This document shows, in pieces, positions 54,523-63,617 of a stretch of 64,000 nt of DNA. Within the stretch, counting starts at the first letter, position 1. Every line of letters begins with the position of its first letter. The stretch spans positions 1-64,000 of the forward strand of contig CAIUUO010000123.1 in assembly GCA_903902325.1 (NCBI GenBank), read 5' to 3'. The position numbers and the translations under genes were made by a program. The notes below the pieces were generated by a model that saw only the letters and a list, made by a program, of their open reading frames with translations, was not told the DNA's origin and searched no databases. The stretch is from an uncultured Bacteroidia bacterium. GTDB taxonomy: Bacteria > Bacteroidota > Bacteroidia > Bacteroidales > Prolixibacteraceae.

Positions 54523-55722
54523 ATGAATAACAATTTAAAACTTTTATTTGCAGGTGTGATCTTTTCTTTCTCACTTGTTGCCAACTCTCAGGAGGCAAAA
54601 AAGGTTGATAAGACTGACAAATCATTACTTTGTGTCGGTAATTACTGGACGGAATCCCAGGGAAAATCATTTTTGGAAACCCAAAGACAGAAGTATACCT
54701 CCCAAAAAGAGTGGGAAAGCAGGGCGCAGCAGATCAGGCAGCACATTCTGAAAGGAACCGGACTTGAAAAATTTCCGAAAAAATGTCCTTTGAACGCGAT
54801 TATTGGTGAAAAACGTGTGTATGATGGCTATCAGGTTCAGAATGTTGCATTTGAGAGCCTGCCCGGCGTTTATGTAACCGGTAGTTTGTATACCCCCACT
54901 ACTTCAAAAGGGAAACTCCCGGGTATTATCAGTCCCCATGGTCACTGGTCAAAAGTCGGCGATGTTGGTCGTTATCGTCCCGATGCTCAGAAGCGATTTG
55001 CAGCTTTTGCAAGGATGGGTGCCATGGTTTTTGGCTATGACATGGTTGGATATGGTCAGATGGGTGAACTGGGTTGGAAACACGACCATCCGGAGGTACT
55101 GAAACTGCAGTTGTGGAACAGTATCCGCTGTCTGGACTTTATCCTCGAAATGGGAGCCGACCCGCAAAGAATTGCGTGCACCGGTGCCTCAGGCGGAGGA
55201 ACACAAACTTTCCTTCTAACGGCTGTCGATCAGAGAATCAAAGTCTCTGTACCGGTCGTTATGGTTTCTGCCTATTTTTTTGGCGGATGTGTTTGTGAAA
55301 GCGGTATGCCTATTCATAAAGATGATGATTATCAGACCAACAATGTTGAAATTGCTGCCTGTGCAGCCCCACGTCCCATGTTGTTGGTTTCCGACGGGGG
55401 CGACTGGACTAAAAATAATCCCGTGGTAGAGCTGCCGCATCTGAAATACATTTATCAACTTTTTGGACAGGCCGACAAAGTGCAAAATGTGCATCTGCCC
55501 AACGACAAGCATGGCTATGATGTCAACAAAAGGGCTGCTGTTTATCCTTTCCTTGCCAAATACCTGGGACTTGACGTTAAAAAGGCGATAAACGCAGATG
55601 GAACTGTGAAGGAGGATATGATTGTGATCGAAGACCAGAAGGCCCTGTATCCGTTTGATGAGAAACATCCTTTCCCTGCCAGTGGCATCAAAAGCAATGA
55701 CGGGGTTAAGTGGGACTGGTGA
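54523..55722 (+). CDS. Exported alpha/beta hydrolase (acetyl-xylan-esterase-like)
   Basis: 399 residues with a signal peptide (MNNNLKLLFAGVIFSFSLVANS). Alpha/beta hydrolase fold: oxyanion region SPHGHW, nucleophile Ser in TGASGGGTQT near 222, acid candidates in LLVSDGGDWT and catalytic His in LPNDKHGYDVNKR. Proteins of this group are common in polysaccharide utilisation loci and are usually annotated as acetyl xylan esterases or peptidase S9-like hydrolases. The GH78 gene follows on the same strand after 241 bases, so removal of acetyl or other esters from a rhamnose-containing glycan is plausible. Stop codon lies at the start of a 16-bp repeat. Confidence 0.85.
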   Translation: MNNNLKLLFAGVIFSFSLVANSQEAKKVDKTDKSLLCVGNYWTESQGKSFLETQRQKYTSQKEWESRAQQIRQHILKGTGLEKFPKKCPLNAIIGEKRVYDGYQVQNVAFESLPGVYVTGSLYTPTTSKGKLPGIISPHGHWSKVGDVGRYRPDAQKRFAAFARMGAMVFGYDMVGYGQMGELGWKHDHPEVLKLQLWNSIRCLDFILEMGADPQRIACTGASGGGTQTFLLTAVDQRIKVSVPVVMVSAYFFGGCVCESGMPIHKDDDYQTNNVEIAACAAPRPMLLVSDGGDWTKNNPVVELPHLKYIYQLFGQADKVQNVHLPNDKHGYDVNKRAAVYPFLAKYLGLDVKKAINADGTVKEDMIVIEDQKALYPFDEKHPFPASGIKSNDGVKWDW

Positions 55723-55778
55723 TTAGTTGATGTAATGATTAGCTGATGTGATGATTAGCTGATGTGGTGATTGGCTGA
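55720..55778 (+). repeat. Stop-anchored 16-bp tandem repeat after the esterase gene
   Basis: Four units of 16 bp, each beginning TGATTAG or TGATTGG; the first TGA is the stop codon of the esterase gene (55720-55722). The shift of one base per unit puts TGA and TAG stops in all frames. Confidence 0.8.
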
Positions 55779-55856
55779 AAAATTTCGTCTGTGCTGGTTC
55801 ATCCTCGCTATGCTTGTCGAATGATCTTTTTCCTGTAATCAAGCGAATATGACCGG

Positions 55857-55877
55857 TCCCTGAGCCCGTCGAAGGGA
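55857..55877. repeat. Dispersed hairpin repeat with GTCGAA core
   Basis: TCCC and GGGA arms flank TGAGCCCGTCGAA. A diverged copy (TGCTTGTCGAATGA) lies at about 55811-55824. A similar motif is a common interspersed repeat in many bacterial genomes. It may serve as a terminator or be a relic of a mobile repeat. Confidence 0.5.
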
Positions 55878-55963
55878 GTTAAAGAAAAACCAAAAGTTCG
55901 AATGCCTGTAAAATGTTTAATATAGACCGGACTAAAATATTGTAAATATTTTTTACTAAGATA

Positions 55964-58399
55964 ATGTTATTTAGAAAGTTATATCATTTTCTCATCACGT
56001 TTGCCCTATTCTTTCAGGTAGACCATTATTTTTTGCAAGCTCAAAATGTAAGCAAGGGAGCTTTGACAAATTTGTCATCCGCAACCTGGATTGGTGCGAA
56101 AGAACAAGTTGTGAAAGTTGATTCAATGATGTATCAGGATCATCCGGCCCCTCTTTTCAGAAAGGAATTTTCCGTTGCCGGGAAGCTTAAAAAAGGCACA
56201 CTGACCATCACAGCAGCTGGTTATTACCTTGCATCCATTAATGGAAAACAAATCGAAAACAATCTGCTCGATCCGGCCTGGACCAACTTCAGCAAAAGGA
56301 TTTATTCTTCGGAATATGATGTAACGGCGCTGATTCAAAAAGGTAAGAACGTCATGGGTACCATACTCGGCAATGGGTTTTACAACTCATTGCCGCTCAG
56401 GATGTTTGGCAAATTCAATCTGCGGGAGTATTTACCTGCTGGAGAACCCAGGTTCATTGCAAAACTTCGGCTTGAATTTGCGGATGGATCTATAAAAGAA
56501 ATTGTTACAGATAAGGGTTGGAAAACCTCATCAGGTCCGATACTGCGGAATAATGTCTATCTGGGCGAAAAGTATGATGCAGGGAAAGAGATTGCCGGCT
56601 GGGAATTTCCGGAATTCAATGACATGGATTGGGGAAATGCCATACAATATTCATCGCCCGGCGGTACAATCATTCCTGCATTCTTTCCGGCGGTGAAAGC
56701 GTCCCGGATGATCAAACCTATAGGGATTCAGAATTCAGGTCATGGGATTATTGTTGATTTTGGAGTAAACCTGACCGGCTTATACAGGATTCAACTGAGA
56801 GGAAAATCAGGAGATACCATCGTATTTAGGTTTGGTGAACGTTTGTATGATAATGGCACACTGGACCCTATGACCACTGTGGCAGGACAGATCAAACGAA
56901 ATGGGAGCGGCGGTCCTGGGTCGCCTGATATTGCCTGGCAAACTGATAGTTATATTTTTGGAAATGAAAGGGAGTCAACCTGGCAGCCGCACTTTACATT
57001 TCATACTTTCAGGTACATGGAAATCATGGGATTGAATTATTTACCCGGGAAGGAGGATCTTGAGGCCATTGAATTTCATTCAGCAGTTGAAAATCAGAAT
57101 CAATTTGCCTGTTCATCCGAACTGTTGAACAGCATCCAGAAAGCGTGCCGACAGACCTTCCTCAATAACCTGATCTCCGTCCAGTCTGATTGTCCGGCGC
57201 GGGAGCGGTTCGGTTATGGAGGAGATCTGAACGCGACGAGTGAAACTTTCATCGACAATTTTATTATGCATGATTTCTATCGCAAAACCATTTACGATTG
57301 GATAGATGCGATGCAGGACTCAATTTTTATTGATACCGCACCTTTTGTTGGTATCAAGTATTGCGGCATCAGCTGGGAATCGGCCTTTCTGACAACCCAG
57401 TACCAGTTGTACCAGTATTATGGAGATACTGCAATTATCAATGAATTGTACCAAAAAGACCTTGATTGGATGAAAAAGGTTGCCGGATTGCATCCGGCGG
57501 AAATCATCGACAAAGGTCTGAGCGACCATGAATCGCTTGAAAAAGTACCAGTACAATTGATTGGGTCAACGCATTATCTCGAGTGCGCCCGTATCATGAA
57601 AAGATTTGCGCAATTCAAACACGATGATACAAATGTCAGGAAGTTCAGTGAACTTGAAAAATCGCTTTCCAGGAAACTGGTTGAACGATACTGGCACAGA
57701 CCCGTTCCTGACCCCATCAACAGACAAACATTGTTTGCCACTATGATCTATTATGGAATCATCCCTTCCAATGAACTATCTGCAGCTACGGATTCGCTGC
57801 TAAAGGCTGTCAGGACGGCTCCTGCCGGACATTTCACAACCGGCATCTTTGGTACCAAATATATCCTTGAAGCGCTTTCCATGACAGGTCATTCAGATGA
57901 AGTATTTCGAATTGTCAACAGCACTGCATTTCCCGGATGGGGCTTCATGATTCACCGGGGTGCCACTACCATCTGGGAAGCATGGAAAGAGAGCGACAAT
58001 ACCTATTCCAATTGTCATCCCATGTTCGGAACCGTTTCTGAGTGGTATTTCAGATGGCTTGCAGGAATTCGGCCGCTCGAAGGATATCCGGGATTTAAAA
58101 AATTCATCATAGCTCCTTCATTTCCCGAAGAACTCAACTCTGCCTCTGCCATTTACAATACTCCTTTCGGGAATATTAAGATTGATTGGAAACGTGACTT
58201 GCAAGGTGGAATTAGATTGAACCTAACCATACCAAAAGGTACATTGGCTGAGTTCTCACCATCGGGAAATGCGCAAAAACTGTGGAAAGTGACAAATGTA
58301 AACACCAAAAAGATTGTCACTGCCTACCACGACAGGACTTCCTTTTTACTTCCGGAGGGAGAGTATCAGGTAAATTACAAATTACAAATTACAAATTAA
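55964..58399 (+). CDS. Alpha-L-rhamnosidase, glycoside hydrolase family 78
   Basis: 811 residues with a signal peptide (MLFRKLYHFLITFALFFQV). It removes terminal alpha-L-rhamnose from glycans. N-terminal beta domains include ITAAGYYLASINGK and DPAWTNFSKRIYSSEYDVT, typical of GH78. The catalytic (alpha/alpha)6 barrel has CPARERFGYGGDLNATSETF (acidic residues E and D of the conserved DCP-x-R-x-E-R-x-G-x-x-GD motif), and TIWEAWKESDNTYSN with the second Glu. The C-terminal beta domain ends QVNYKLQITN, of which the tail is encoded by a repeat. It probably acts in the periplasm with the esterase upstream. It is probably not part of the SusCD locus at the left edge, which is 50 kb away. Confidence 0.94.
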   Translation: MLFRKLYHFLITFALFFQVDHYFLQAQNVSKGALTNLSSATWIGAKEQVVKVDSMMYQDHPAPLFRKEFSVAGKLKKGTLTITAAGYYLASINGKQIENNLLDPAWTNFSKRIYSSEYDVTALIQKGKNVMGTILGNGFYNSLPLRMFGKFNLREYLPAGEPRFIAKLRLEFADGSIKEIVTDKGWKTSSGPILRNNVYLGEKYDAGKEIAGWEFPEFNDMDWGNAIQYSSPGGTIIPAFFPAVKASRMIKPIGIQNSGHGIIVDFGVNLTGLYRIQLRGKSGDTIVFRFGERLYDNGTLDPMTTVAGQIKRNGSGGPGSPDIAWQTDSYIFGNERESTWQPHFTFHTFRYMEIMGLNYLPGKEDLEAIEFHSAVENQNQFACSSELLNSIQKACRQTFLNNLISVQSDCPARERFGYGGDLNATSETFIDNFIMHDFYRKTIYDWIDAMQDSIFIDTAPFVGIKYCGISWESAFLTTQYQLYQYYGDTAIINELYQKDLDWMKKVAGLHPAEIIDKGLSDHESLEKVPVQLIGSTHYLECARIMKRFAQFKHDDTNVRKFSELEKSLSRKLVERYWHRPVPDPINRQTLFATMIYYGIIPSNELSAATDSLLKAVRTAPAGHFTTGIFGTKYILEALSMTGHSDEVFRIVNSTAFPGWGFMIHRGATTIWEAWKESDNTYSNCHPMFGTVSEWYFRWLAGIRPLEGYPGFKKFIIAPSFPEELNSASAIYNTPFGNIKIDWKRDLQGGIRLNLTIPKGTLAEFSPSGNAQKLWKVTNVNTKKIVTAYHDRTSFLLPEGEYQVNYKLQITN

Positions 58400-58450
58400 A
58401 AATGAGGGAGTAAGAGTTAACCTTTAATTTGTAATTTGTAATTTGTAATT
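58372..58450. repeat. Perfect 28-bp inverted repeat at convergent gene ends
   Basis: Arm one at 58373-58400 and arm two at 58423-58450 are exact reverse complements, each made of three to four copies of ATTACAA (7 bp), with a 22-base spacer. It can form a strong hairpin and could terminate both converging transcripts. Both genes end inside it. Confidence 0.9.
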
Positions 58451-59548
58451 ATTGCCAAAGGCTACCGATTCTCCCCAGATCAATGCAACGACCGGATATT
58501 TCGATTTTTTCAATTGTTCGTAGGTAAGTTGGAGGTATGCGTCATCTCCCCAATATGGCAATCGGTCCCAGACAGTGTGGCCTAGTTCGAGTTCATGTCC
58601 GGGAAGCACAAGTTCAGGATCAAAGCCTTTTGCAATTCTTAAAATATCCATGGTCCAGGCATTGGGCATCAGAATATCCACCCGGTGATGTTTGGCTACC
58701 TGATCCATAAATTCGTAATCAACCATAAAGTCTCCCTCATTGAGCTCATCTCCTGTGTGGGCAACTGTGATGCCATCCGGTGTGGTGACAAGGGTAATAT
58801 TATTGTCAGTCGATTTTCCCTGATGGCCCGGATAAACTATCACATCAAGTTTTCTGTTGCTGTCGAGTTTAATTGCATGCACCTTCTCTGCAATCCGCTC
58901 GGGATGCTGAATACGTGAGAAAATGGAATCCTGCGGCCAGACCTGGTCAGGCGAAATGACCGGCTTCCCTGCCCGCAGAAATTTTTATGCAACAGCTTTT
59001 GCTGCATGATCTGCATGTTTATGGCTGATGAAGAGTATGTCGCATTGCCTTACAATTTGCTCCATTTCTTCGGATGAAAGGGCAAATTCTTTCGATCCGG
59101 AAGTAATACCACTTACCAGGTCAAATGCCATGGTGACTGTTTTGGTGCGGACTATAAAACCCATGTCGTATACTTTCCAGACCCAGGCTCCGTTCTGAAC
59201 ATTTACCTTCTCCAATTCTCTGATCAGTTTGTTGCCCTGAAAGTGGAAGAATTCCTGCGATGGTTTTCCAAAGGCTGCAAATTTTTCATGGAATACGGCG
59301 TCCAGCAGCAGTTTGGCATAGCCTCGCTCTTTGCCCTCACTGAGGACCGGAGGGTATTTGGCTATGATGGATTTTACAGAGTCAAGGAATACCGCTGCCT
59401 GTCGATCCAGATAATCATTGTCCAGCTGGCTCAGTTGCGGATCAGGATAACCACCTCCACTTTTATTACCGCTTTGCGCCTGGACATTTTGTATCAATCC
59501 TCCCAAAAAAAATAATAGAATAAAACCCCAAACGCTTATTCTTTTCAT
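58424..59548 (-). pseudogene. MBL-fold metallo-hydrolase interrupted by one in-frame stop
   Basis: One reading frame from ATG 59548 (MKRISVWGFILLFFLGG, a signal peptide) to 58424 is broken only by a TAA at 58985-58987, between residues ...HADHAAKAVA and KFLRAGKPVISPDQ. The frame stays the same on both sides, and the missing linker of 34 codons is fully open, so a single AAA-to-TAA change explains it. The metal-binding motif SHKHADHA lies just before the stop, and HTGDELN and PGHELELGHT just after, so the truncated product lacks part of the active site. The C-terminal tail NYKLQITN comes from the repeat. It may be a real nonsense mutation, a sequencing error or, less likely, readthrough. Confidence 0.85.
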
Positions 59549-59550
59549 TT

Positions 59551-59640
59551 TCAAATTATCAAATTGTCGAATTGTCGAATCGTCGAATTGTCGAATTGTC
59601 GAATTGTCGAATCGTCGAATTGCCTAATTGTCGAATTATC
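59551..59640 (-). repeat. Tandem 8-bp repeat between mutS2 and the MBL-fold gene
   Basis: About eleven copies of TCGAATTG (with TCGAATCG and TAATTCGA variants) fill the whole gap. On the minus strand they begin at the TGA stop of mutS2 (59639-59641) and end 3 bases before the start of the next gene. Confidence 0.85.
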
Positions 59641-62116
59641 ACATCTCCACAATCGTAATCCCCGATCCACCAAACTGAACATGTTCATCCCTGAATTTTT
59701 TCACAGCGGGTTCCGACTTCAGATAGGTGCGGATCAGTTCCCTTAGAATGCCATTCCCTTTGCCGTGCAATATGTGCAGTTCGTGGGCATCCACCATAAT
59801 GGCTTCGTCGATAAATTCCTGAATTTTCTGAAGACCTTCCTCCGCACGCATTCCGCGAACGTCAATTCGGGGTTTGAAATTCAGTTTCTTTTCATTGATC
59901 TCACTGTTTATCCTTGCAGTTGTATAGTTTTCTTTTGTTTTCTTCACTTCATTGTGAGAAATCATTTCCACCCTGTCGCGCTTTACGACCGACCGAAGTT
60001 GTCCAAACGCAACCACCAGATTGTTGCCGTTTGTTTCCAAAACGATGCCGGGGGTTTCCTGGTCCTTTAGTTTGATCCAGCTTCCTACCTCCGGTTCATT
60101 GATTTTTACTGGAATTTTTTTGACAACCTTATCCTGTAGTTCTTTAGGAGGACTTTGTTTCTTCTGAATTTCACGCTGCCTGATCTTTTCCATCTTCCTG
60201 ACGATCTGTTCGTCTTCAGAATCTATGGCGGTGACCACAGTTCCCTTGAATTCTTCCAGTTTTTTCCTTGCTTCCTTCGTTTTATCCTTTTCTGCGGATG
60301 CTTCCTTGATCTCCCTGATCGTTTGTTCAATCATTTTATTGGAGGAAGCCAGTAAATCGGTTGCTTCCTTTTTGGCTTTATCCAGGATCTCCTTCCTGAG
60401 TTTTTTGACTTCAGAAAGGCTTAACTCATAGGTAGAAGTGAGATCCTCCAGCTTTTTCTCCGATTGCCTGATGTTCTGGCGTTTGGTTTCCCAATAACGC
60501 TTGTCGCGGACAATATCCCGGAGGTGTTTGTCGAAATCGATATGATCTTTACCAATTTTGTCGGTGGCATCCTGCAATATATCTTCAGGTAATCCTATTT
60601 TGCGGGCTATTTCGAAGGCAAAAGAACTCCCCGGCTTACCGATTTGAAGTTGGAAAAGGGGTTCCATCCGGTTCGAATCGTACAACATGGCTCCGTTGAC
60701 AATACCGTGTACGGATGAAGCAAAGTGCTTCAGATTGGTGTAATGTGTTGTGATCACACCGTAGCTTCCGAGTTGATTGATCCGGTTTAGGATCGACTCG
60801 GCAATTGCACCCCCCAGCATGGGCTCAGTACCTGTACCGAATTCATCAATAAGTACCAGGGATTGCTTGTTACAGTTCCGGACAAAAAATTTCATGTCGC
60901 TCAGGTGAGAACTGTAGGTGCTCAAGTCGTTATCAAGCGACTGATTATCACCTATATCGATGAATATCCGCTCAAATATCCCTACGACGCTGTCCAGATG
61001 CAAAGGGATGGGTATGCCGCATTGAATACTATACTGAAGCAGGCCGACAGTCTTCAGACAGACAGATTTTCCTCCGGCATTTGGCCCTGAAATCAGCAGG
61101 ATACGATCGTCCTTAGTTAATTTGATATTCAAGGGGACAATTTTTCTCTTTTCCCTAACGAGATTCATCTCCAGCAGGGGATGCCGGGCTTCGAGCCAGT
61201 TTAGCTCAGGATGGTGGGAGAGTACCGGTTTGACCGATTTACTTTCATTGGCCCACAAGGCTTTTGCGCGGATGAAGTCCAAAATTCCAAGTATTTCATA
61301 GGAGCTTTCGAGGTCTTCTGCATAAGGCCGCAATTCATCCGTGAATTTGGTCAGGATTCGCACAATCTCGCGTCTTTCGGCGGATTCCAGTTCACGGATG
61401 CGATTATTTGTCTCGACAATTTCTTCCGGTTCAATGTAGGATGTTCGGCCCGTAGCGGATTCATCGTGTACAATCCCTTTCATTTTTCTCTTGTTGCTCG
61501 ACAAAACGGGAATCACTGCTCTTCCGTCGCGAATAGAGACTGTTACATCCTTTTCGACCAATCCTTCCGCCTGGGCATGTTTCAGAATTTTAGCCATGAT
61601 TTTGGAAACGCCCGACTGCAGGGAAAGTATTTCTCTTCTTATTTTAACCAGTTCGGGTGATGCGTTGTCCTTGATGGTTCCGTTTTTGGTCAGAATCTGA
61701 TCAATCTTGTCATATAAAAAAGGGAATATTCTGATATCACGGATGACGAAATAGAGCCGGGGAAAGGTTTCCTGTTCCTTCTCCTTGAAAAAGGCCACAA
61801 TGGATCTGAGGGTTTCGAGGGATCTCTTCAGGTCGAACAATTCAAATACTTCCAGAAAAGCACCCTGAATTTTGGACTTCCTTAATACCGGGCGCATATC
61901 GATGAAGTATCCCGTCGGAAAATTTAACTCCTCCCTGATGATCTTCTGGAATTCAACGGTTTCATCCAATTGTTTTTCAATCAGTTCATGATCGGATGAG
62001 AAGTGACAGTCTGCTACATTTTCCCTGCCCAGTTCACTCAGGCAACGATTGCTCAGAAGTTCCCTGATTTTGTCAAAGCCCGTTTTGTTTTCGAAATTTT
62101 CAGGATAAATTTTCAT
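59639..62116 (-). CDS. mutS2: Endonuclease MutS2
   Basis: 825 residues from the ATG at 62116 (MKIYPENFENKTGFDKIREL). Homologue of MutS without the mismatch-binding domain; it limits homologous recombination and, in some species, rescues stalled ribosomes. Core motifs: Walker A ISGPNAGGKS near 345, Walker B LVLIDEFGTGTEP near 418, and the helix region TTHYTNLK. A long coiled coil (about 510-640) is followed by a KOW-like segment and a C-terminal Smr domain with DVRGMRAEEGL and HGKGNG near 785, as in full-length MutS2. It ends at a tandem repeat. Confidence 0.96.
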   Translation of the reverse strand: MKIYPENFENKTGFDKIRELLSNRCLSELGRENVADCHFSSDHELIEKQLDETVEFQKIIREELNFPTGYFIDMRPVLRKSKIQGAFLEVFELFDLKRSLETLRSIVAFFKEKEQETFPRLYFVIRDIRIFPFLYDKIDQILTKNGTIKDNASPELVKIRREILSLQSGVSKIMAKILKHAQAEGLVEKDVTVSIRDGRAVIPVLSSNKRKMKGIVHDESATGRTSYIEPEEIVETNNRIRELESAERREIVRILTKFTDELRPYAEDLESSYEILGILDFIRAKALWANESKSVKPVLSHHPELNWLEARHPLLEMNLVREKRKIVPLNIKLTKDDRILLISGPNAGGKSVCLKTVGLLQYSIQCGIPIPLHLDSVVGIFERIFIDIGDNQSLDNDLSTYSSHLSDMKFFVRNCNKQSLVLIDEFGTGTEPMLGGAIAESILNRINQLGSYGVITTHYTNLKHFASSVHGIVNGAMLYDSNRMEPLFQLQIGKPGSSFAFEIARKIGLPEDILQDATDKIGKDHIDFDKHLRDIVRDKRYWETKRQNIRQSEKKLEDLTSTYELSLSEVKKLRKEILDKAKKEATDLLASSNKMIEQTIREIKEASAEKDKTKEARKKLEEFKGTVVTAIDSEDEQIVRKMEKIRQREIQKKQSPPKELQDKVVKKIPVKINEPEVGSWIKLKDQETPGIVLETNGNNLVVAFGQLRSVVKRDRVEMISHNEVKKTKENYTTARINSEINEKKLNFKPRIDVRGMRAEEGLQKIQEFIDEAIMVDAHELHILHGKGNGILRELIRTYLKSEPAVKKFRDEHVQFGGSGITIVEM

Positions 62117-62248
62117 GAAATGAATTGAATTCACTGCAAAAGTAGCAAGAAATGAGCAGGAGTGCAAAGGGTGAAATTGAATTGCAGTACGAACAAGATT
62201 TATTTGTAAAAGTTATTTTTGATTAACTTTGTTTCAAATTTTGACTAG

Positions 62249-62812
62249 ATGATCAAATTTATTTCCAGATTTTTGTTGCGTATATTCGGTTGGGAGCTGG
62301 TGGGAGGAGTCATCCCTGAACCCAAGGCGATCGTTTTGGGCATTCCCCATACCTCCAACTGGGACTTTATCATTTCTTTTCTGTATTACAGGGCTGTAGG
62401 CGGAAAATCCAATACCATGGTGAAAAAGGAATTTTTCTTTTGGCCATTGGGATATTTTGTTCGTGGAATGGGCGGAATACCGGTAGACCGCTCCAAAGGT
62501 GCAAGCCTGGTTAAGCAGATACTGTCAGAGTTTGAGAAACGGGAGGTCATGCATCTTGCCATTGCACCCGAAGGTACCAGAAAACCGGTAGCAAAATGGA
62601 AAGGCGGGTTTCATACCATTGCGAGAGCCGCCAACATTCCTGTTTATTTGGCATTTTTCGACTGGGGTCGCAAGCGAATCGGTTATACAGACAAAATAGA
62701 ATTAACAAATGATCTTCAGGCGGATCTGAAAAGAATCAGGCAGTGGTACAAGGATCATGGCATCATGGGCCGCAATCCGGAAGGGATGAACTATGGCGAT
62801 GATCTTGACTAA
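62249..62812 (+). CDS. 1-acyl-glycerol-3-phosphate acyltransferase (PlsC-like)
   Basis: 187 residues. Membrane-associated acyltransferase with the H-x4-D motif in IPHTSNWD (near 35), the GGIPVDR motif (near 75) and APEGTR (near 110), all needed for acyl transfer to phosphatidic-acid precursors. It is shorter than most PlsC proteins and probably acts on another lipid acceptor or is a minor isoenzyme. It lies divergent from mutS2 with 132 bases between, and is followed 17 bases later by the carbon-nitrogen hydrolase gene. Confidence 0.88.
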   Translation: MIKFISRFLLRIFGWELVGGVIPEPKAIVLGIPHTSNWDFIISFLYYRAVGGKSNTMVKKEFFFWPLGYFVRGMGGIPVDRSKGASLVKQILSEFEKREVMHLAIAPEGTRKPVAKWKGGFHTIARAANIPVYLAFFDWGRKRIGYTDKIELTNDLQADLKRIRQWYKDHGIMGRNPEGMNYGDDLD

Positions 62813-62832
62813 AAAATTGACAATTGACAATG
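62813..62832 (+). repeat. AATTGAC repeat in the gap before the hydrolase gene
   Basis: Two 7-bp units (AATTGAC AATTGAC AATG) fill the gap between the TAA of the acyltransferase gene and the ATG of the next. The last word contributes the start codon. The word is also found at 10902-10934. Confidence 0.65.
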
Positions 62833-63612
62833 AGTGATTTATTGAGAATTTCGTTGGTACAGTTTGATGTACTCTGGGAAAACCCCATTGGCAACAGGCA
62901 AAAACTGGATATTCTGCTGGAACCACTCAAAGGTCGCACTGACTTGATTCTATTGCCTGAAATGTATTCCACAGGTTTCTCGATGCATGCAAAATCTCTT
63001 GCCGAATCCATGGAAGGTGATACGATAGGTTGGATGAGGACGCAGGCCGAAAATACGAATGCTGCTGTTGCAGGAAGCCTGATTGTCAAAGAGCTGGGAC
63101 ATTATTACAACAGGTTTCTTTTCGTTTTACCCTCCGGTGATATTTTCTGTTACGATAAAAAACATCTGTTCTCCATGGGAGGCGAGGATCAGTATTTCAG
63201 CCATGGTATAAAAAGGGTTATTGTTGATTATTGCGGCTGGAGAATTGCACTGTTTATTTGTTATGATCTGCGTTTTCCTGTATGGTGCCGGACGATGAAA
63301 GTTGCAGATTTAGTCTTGTTTTCAGCCAATTGGCCAGCTGCTCGCACGCCTGTCTGGCAGACACTTATTAGGGCTCGTGCCATTGAAAACCAACTCTATG
63401 TTGCAGGTGTAAACAGAACTGGCACAGATGGTGCAGGGGTTATCTATACCGGAGAAAGCACACTTATAGATCCGAAAGGTCGAATTGTTTGCACTATGAA
63501 CGACCAATCGGATGTTGTTACGACGTGTGTAGTTTCACTTGAGGAGCTAAACCGGTTCAGAAAAAAATTTCCGGTATCCGATGATGATGATTTATTTGAG
63601 ATTAACGTGTAA
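62830..63612 (+). CDS. Carbon-nitrogen hydrolase (omega-amidase/nitrilase family)
   Basis: 260 residues from the ATG at 62830 (MSDLLRISLVQFDVLWENP); a TTG at 62824 lies inside the repeat and is unlikely. Catalytic triad of the nitrilase superfamily: Glu in LLPEMYSTGF, Lys in YDKKHLF and Cys in FICYDLRFPVW. The sequence resembles the omega-amidase/YafV group, which hydrolyses alpha-keto acid amides, but the exact substrate is not certain. It converges on the partial nitroreductase gene with 5 bases between. Confidence 0.93.
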   Translation: MSDLLRISLVQFDVLWENPIGNRQKLDILLEPLKGRTDLILLPEMYSTGFSMHAKSLAESMEGDTIGWMRTQAENTNAAVAGSLIVKELGHYYNRFLFVLPSGDIFCYDKKHLFSMGGEDQYFSHGIKRVIVDYCGWRIALFICYDLRFPVWCRTMKVADLVLFSANWPAARTPVWQTLIRARAIENQLYVAGVNRTGTDGAGVIYTGESTLIDPKGRIVCTMNDQSDVVTTCVVSLEELNRFRKKFPVSDDDDLFEINV

Positions 63613-63617
63613 CCTTT

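Noticed and set aside
58424-59548. Two separate genes, 58424-58882 and 58985-59548
   Set aside because: Both halves are in the same frame and together make one MBL-fold protein interrupted by a single TAA.
59551-59640. CRISPR array
   Set aside because: Units are 8 bp and contiguous, without spacers. The same holds for the other tandem repeats in the window.
62824-62829. Earlier TTG start of the carbon-nitrogen hydrolase
   Set aside because: The TTG lies inside the AATTGAC repeat and the ATG six bases later gives the standard family N-terminus.
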